From Hellea sp042093735 (GTDB lineage Bacteria; Pseudomonadota; Alphaproteobacteria; Caulobacterales; Maricaulaceae), in the NCBI GenBank assembly GCA_042093735.1, contig JBELEM010000006.1:1-64000 (forward strand): DNA of 64,000 bases, written 5' to 3'. Of the stretch, positions 61,244 to 64,000 are shown in pieces; the first letter of the stretch is position 1; every line of letters begins with the position of its first letter. The position numbers and the translations under genes were made by a program. The notes below the pieces were generated by a model, which worked only from the letters and a program-made list of their open reading frames with translations, was not told where the DNA came from and did no database searches.

Positions 61244-61972
61244 TTGACAAATAAAAACTTATACCTTTCATCTATCCCTAATCATGTCGCCATTATAATG
61301 GATGGAAACGGACGTTGGGCGCAATCACGTAAAAGGCCACGCCTCTATGGACATCAAGCTGGGGTTAAAGCTGTGAGGAGAATAGTGAAATCCTCAAGTG
61401 AATTAGGCATTAAATGTCTAACGCTGTACAGCTTTTCGACTGAAAATTGGGCTCGCCCTAAAGCTGAAATAGCCGGTTTGTTTAAATTATTAAGAAAATA
61501 TGTTTCAGATGATCTAGAGATACTGAATAAAAATGAAGTTTGTATTCGGATCCTAGGCTCTAAAAGAGGGTTAAATGCAGAGATGTTAGAATTAGTTGAC
61601 CGTGTTGAAGCAACAACAAAAACTAACAAAGCCTTCCAGCTAAATATCGCTTTTAATTACGGGGGAAGAGACGAAATAATTAGAGCAGTTGCTAAGGCTT
61701 TGGATGCGGGTGAAACCTTCCGTGCTATGAACGAAGAAGCCCTTAGTCCATACTTGGATACCGCTGGTCTTCCAGAACCAGATTTAGTAATTCGTACAGG
61801 TGAAGAGAAACGCCTTAGTAATTTTTTAACATGGCAAACTGTATATTCAGAATTTGTTTTTACTGATGTGCTTTGGCCAGATTTTAATCAGTTACATTTA
61901 TCGGAAGCAGTTTTAGAATATCAAAACCGTCAACGCAGATATGGTTCGCTTGTAGATAATGATGTAGCTTAA
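61244..61972 (+). CDS. uppS: Undecaprenyl (di-trans,poly-cis) diphosphate synthase
   Basis: A 242-residue cis-prenyltransferase making the C55 carrier for peptidoglycan. The substrate loop is IMDGNGRWAQSRKRPRLYGHQAG (about 18-40), with the FSTENWARPKAEI block and PDLVIRTGEEKRLSNFLTWQ near the C-terminus. The start is a TTG directly after the frr stop; the first ATG is inside the active-site motif, so the TTG is required. Confidence 0.95.
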   Translation: MTNKNLYLSSIPNHVAIIMDGNGRWAQSRKRPRLYGHQAGVKAVRRIVKSSSELGIKCLTLYSFSTENWARPKAEIAGLFKLLRKYVSDDLEILNKNEVCIRILGSKRGLNAEMLELVDRVEATTKTNKAFQLNIAFNYGGRDEIIRAVAKALDAGETFRAMNEEALSPYLDTAGLPEPDLVIRTGEEKRLSNFLTWQTVYSEFVFTDVLWPDFNQLHLSEAVLEYQNRQRRYGSLVDNDVA

Positions 61973-61977
61973 TTCAT

Positions 61978-62808
61978 ATGAAAAAAAACTCTGATAAGAA
62001 ACCAATATGGAAAAATGCAGGAATTAGAGGTGTAACTGCACTTGTTCTTGCTGGAATAGTTATCCTCCCTATTTATTTTGGAGGTATTTATTGGGCTATT
62101 TTAGTATCAACCTTTAGTGCAAGAATGATGTGGGAGTGGGTTAGAATGTTGAACCCAAGGCCTCAATTGAAAGAAATCTGCATACCAGTTGCGGGAATTT
62201 TTCTTTCTTGCTTCTTGATGGCATTTGAAAATTATAATTTCGTCATTATAAGTGTTGGATTAAGTATATTTTTAATTTCCATAGAGCGTTTTAATCTAAA
62301 TAAAGTATTTTGGGCTTGTTTGGGATTCATATATATATGCTTACCATCAATAGCACTAATTAACTTAAGAGGCTTTGAGGTTGGGTTTTCATCTGTGGGT
62401 TTTATTAAAATGTGTTATATAATACTCATAGTTATTGGAACAGATGTTGGAGCATATTTAGGAGGATCTTACTTTAAAGGCCCTAAACTATCTCCAGTTA
62501 TAAGCCCTAACAAAACCTGGTCTGGTTTCATATGTGGTTTAACTTTAGGGGTAATTCTGGGCGGATTAACGGGTTATTTTTCTGGTATGGGTGCTATATT
62601 TAGTCTTATCTTTGCTATTCCAATTGTATTGCTTTCTGTGGTCGGAGACCTTTTTGAAAGCGGTGTTAAACGTGTTCTAAAAGTTAAAGATACTGGCGAA
62701 CTATTGCCAGGTCATGGTGGTTTACTGGATCGTTTAGATAGCTTAATGTTTGCTGTTCTGGGTAGTGTGATAATATTTTACATTGCTCCAGATGTTTGGC
62801 CGATATAA
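61978..62808 (+). CDS. cdsA: Phosphatidate cytidylyltransferase
   Basis: A 276-residue membrane enzyme making CDP-diacylglycerol. SPNKTWSGFICGLTLG (about 179-194) and the C-terminal signature GDLFESGVKR with DTGELLPGHGGLLDRLDS are conserved. About seven hydrophobic segments follow a basic N-terminus. It lies five bases after uppS and six before dxr. Confidence 0.94.
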   Translation: MKKNSDKKPIWKNAGIRGVTALVLAGIVILPIYFGGIYWAILVSTFSARMMWEWVRMLNPRPQLKEICIPVAGIFLSCFLMAFENYNFVIISVGLSIFLISIERFNLNKVFWACLGFIYICLPSIALINLRGFEVGFSSVGFIKMCYIILIVIGTDVGAYLGGSYFKGPKLSPVISPNKTWSGFICGLTLGVILGGLTGYFSGMGAIFSLIFAIPIVLLSVVGDLFESGVKRVLKVKDTGELLPGHGGLLDRLDSLMFAVLGSVIIFYIAPDVWPI

Positions 62809-62814
62809 AATAAG

Positions 62815-63990
62815 ATGACAAAACGTGTTACGATATTGGGGTCCACTGGTTCTATAGGACAAAGTACCTTAGATATAGTTCGTAACTCATTTAAAGGTAT
62901 GTTTGAGGTTATTGCTTTAACAGCTAATAAAAATGCAAAATTATTGGCGGAACAAGCCATTGAGTTCAATGCTAAATATGTTGCCTTAGCTGATAATGAA
63001 AATGCTAACACTCTTAAAGAGATGCTTAATGGTCTTGATGTTAAAATAGGTATTGGCCCTGAATCTTTGATTGAGGCAGCTTCATATAAAGCCGATTTTT
63101 GTATGGCTGCTATCATTGGTGCTGCGGGTTTAGAACCAACTTTAGCTGCAGTAAATCAAGGGATAAATATTGGTTTAGCCAATAAAGAGTGCATAGTTAC
63201 TGCTGGTGACTTATTTACACGGCGAGTGAAGGAGAAAGGATCCAAATTGTTGCCTGTTGATTCAGAACATAATGCAATATTTCAGGTTCTCGATATTGAA
63301 AGGCCTAGTGGGGTAAGGAGATTAATTTTAACTGCTAGTGGAGGGCCATTCCGGAGTACCCCATTAGATGAAATGCGCATGGTGACTAAAGAGTCGGCTC
63401 TAAGGCATCCAGTGTGGAGCATGGGGGCTAAAATATCAATTGATTCAGCTACACTTATGAATAAAGGCTTGGAGCTAATTGAGGCTAGTTATTTATTTAA
63501 CAGACCATCTAAAGAAATTGATATTATTATTCATCCCCAATCCATAGTCCATTCAATGGTTGAGTATATTGATGGGTCCATATTGGCTCAATTAGGTTCA
63601 CCTGATATGCGCACTCCAATTGCTTACTCAATGGCATGGCCTGATCGCATGAATGCTAACGTAGAAAGGTTAGACTTGACTGCTACGAATAATCTAAGCT
63701 TTTTTAAACCAGATTTACATAAGTTTCCTGCTTTAAACTTGGCCCGCTTTGCTCTTGAAACTGGTGGTACTGCACCATGTGTAATAAATGCAGTAAATGA
63801 GGTGGCTGTGGATGCTTTTTTACAAGATAGAATTGAGTTTCTGGATATTACTCGCTTAATCGATAAGGTTCTATGTAAATATTCTTCTCGCACAGATTTT
63901 AAAGCAGAAATGTTAACTATTGAAGAGGTTATTTCTAAGGATAATGAAGTCAGGAAAATAGCAATTGAAAATATTAAAAAATTGGTATGA
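62815..63990 (+). CDS. dxr: 1-deoxy-D-xylulose 5-phosphate reductoisomerase
   Basis: A 391-residue enzyme of the MEP isoprenoid pathway. The NADPH site is LGSTGSIGQSTLDIV (about 7-21), the metal/substrate site LLPVDSEHNAIFQ, then ASGGPFR and the later AHPxW-type RHPVWSMGAKISIDSATLMNKGLELIE. QSIVHSMVEYIDGS is also present. It supplies the isoprenoid units used by uppS in the same cluster. Confidence 0.97.
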   Translation: MTKRVTILGSTGSIGQSTLDIVRNSFKGMFEVIALTANKNAKLLAEQAIEFNAKYVALADNENANTLKEMLNGLDVKIGIGPESLIEAASYKADFCMAAIIGAAGLEPTLAAVNQGINIGLANKECIVTAGDLFTRRVKEKGSKLLPVDSEHNAIFQVLDIERPSGVRRLILTASGGPFRSTPLDEMRMVTKESALRHPVWSMGAKISIDSATLMNKGLELIEASYLFNRPSKEIDIIIHPQSIVHSMVEYIDGSILAQLGSPDMRTPIAYSMAWPDRMNANVERLDLTATNNLSFFKPDLHKFPALNLARFALETGGTAPCVINAVNEVAVDAFLQDRIEFLDITRLIDKVLCKYSSRTDFKAEMLTIEEVISKDNEVRKIAIENIKKLV

Positions 63991-64000
63991 TTAGCTTACT
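63987..64000 (+). CDS. First codons of the next gene, possibly rseP
   Basis: An ATG at 63987 overlaps the dxr stop (ATGA) and reads MISL to the window edge. In alphaproteobacteria the RIP protease RseP usually follows dxr, so this is the likely identity. Only four full codons are visible, so nothing in the sequence itself proves it. Confidence 0.35.

Overview
The window is about 64 kb of gene-dense, AT-rich DNA from a free-living alphaproteobacterium. That placement rests on gene order: nuoA-N followed by birA, coaX, rnj, a methylmalonyl-CoA epimerase, a DUF1467 gene, proS, lolC/E, lolD and dnaE, then rpsB-tsf-pyrH-frr-uppS-cdsA-dxr. It also fits the short ProRS without an editing insert, the type III pantothenate kinase and the NAD-linked FdsGBA formate dehydrogenase. 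The low GC, compact spacing, BCCT carrier and formate oxidation suggest a marine lineage such as SAR116/Puniceispirillales. This is inference; no rRNA gene is present to settle it. I see no tRNA, rRNA, CRISPR array, prophage or insertion sequence.

Layout. 1-2.4 kb: the start of a fumarylacetoacetate-hydrolase-fold gene, a mini ParB-fold gene, a quinone oxidoreductase and a DinB/maleylpyruvate-isomerase-fold gene. 2.7-8.4 kb: a formate dehydrogenase operon (fdsG, fdsB, fdsA, fdhD), followed by an MFS exporter. 9.8-12.9 kb: an aldehyde dehydrogenase and a GMC alcohol oxidase/dehydrogenase. 12.9-17.4 kb: a persulfide-dioxygenase-like hydrolase with a previously unlisted 55-residue membrane ORF, a secreted M28 peptidase, dusA and a TauE-type carrier. 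17.5-19.6 kb: a divergent CobT-like protein and a leucine-dehydrogenase-family enzyme. 19.7-23.9 kb: four genes (acyl-ACP synthetase, reductase, ACP, serine-palmitoyltransferase-like enzyme) that match the bacterial sphingolipid pathway. 23.9-28.1 kb, minus strand: rpsF-rpsR-rplI and clpS-clpA. 28.3-47.6 kb: a YcgN-type gene, then the complete 14-gene complex I operon with its housekeeping tail. 47.7-57.7 kb: proS, lolC/E, lolD, an amino-acid permease, a leader ORF with dnaE, and a BCCT carrier. 57.9-64 kb: rpsB-tsf-pyrH-frr-uppS-cdsA-dxr and the first codons of the next gene.

How it fits together. Formate dehydrogenase would feed NADH to complex I. The aldehyde and alcohol dehydrogenases suggest oxidation of alcohols to acids. 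The ceramide-type operon points to a sphingolipid-containing outer membrane. The right end couples translation factors to isoprenoid and phospholipid synthesis.

Most notable observations: (1) FdsA has lost the three cysteines of its His-Cys3 iron-sulfur cluster, while NuoG in the same window keeps them; (2) the compact sphingolipid-type operon has a large dyad at its promoter; (3) a 30-residue membrane leader ORF precedes dnaE, with two mutually exclusive hairpins, one of which masks the dnaE ribosome binding site; (4) the CobT-like protein lacks the two glutamates expected in the active site; (5) rpsF and rpsB have structured leaders.
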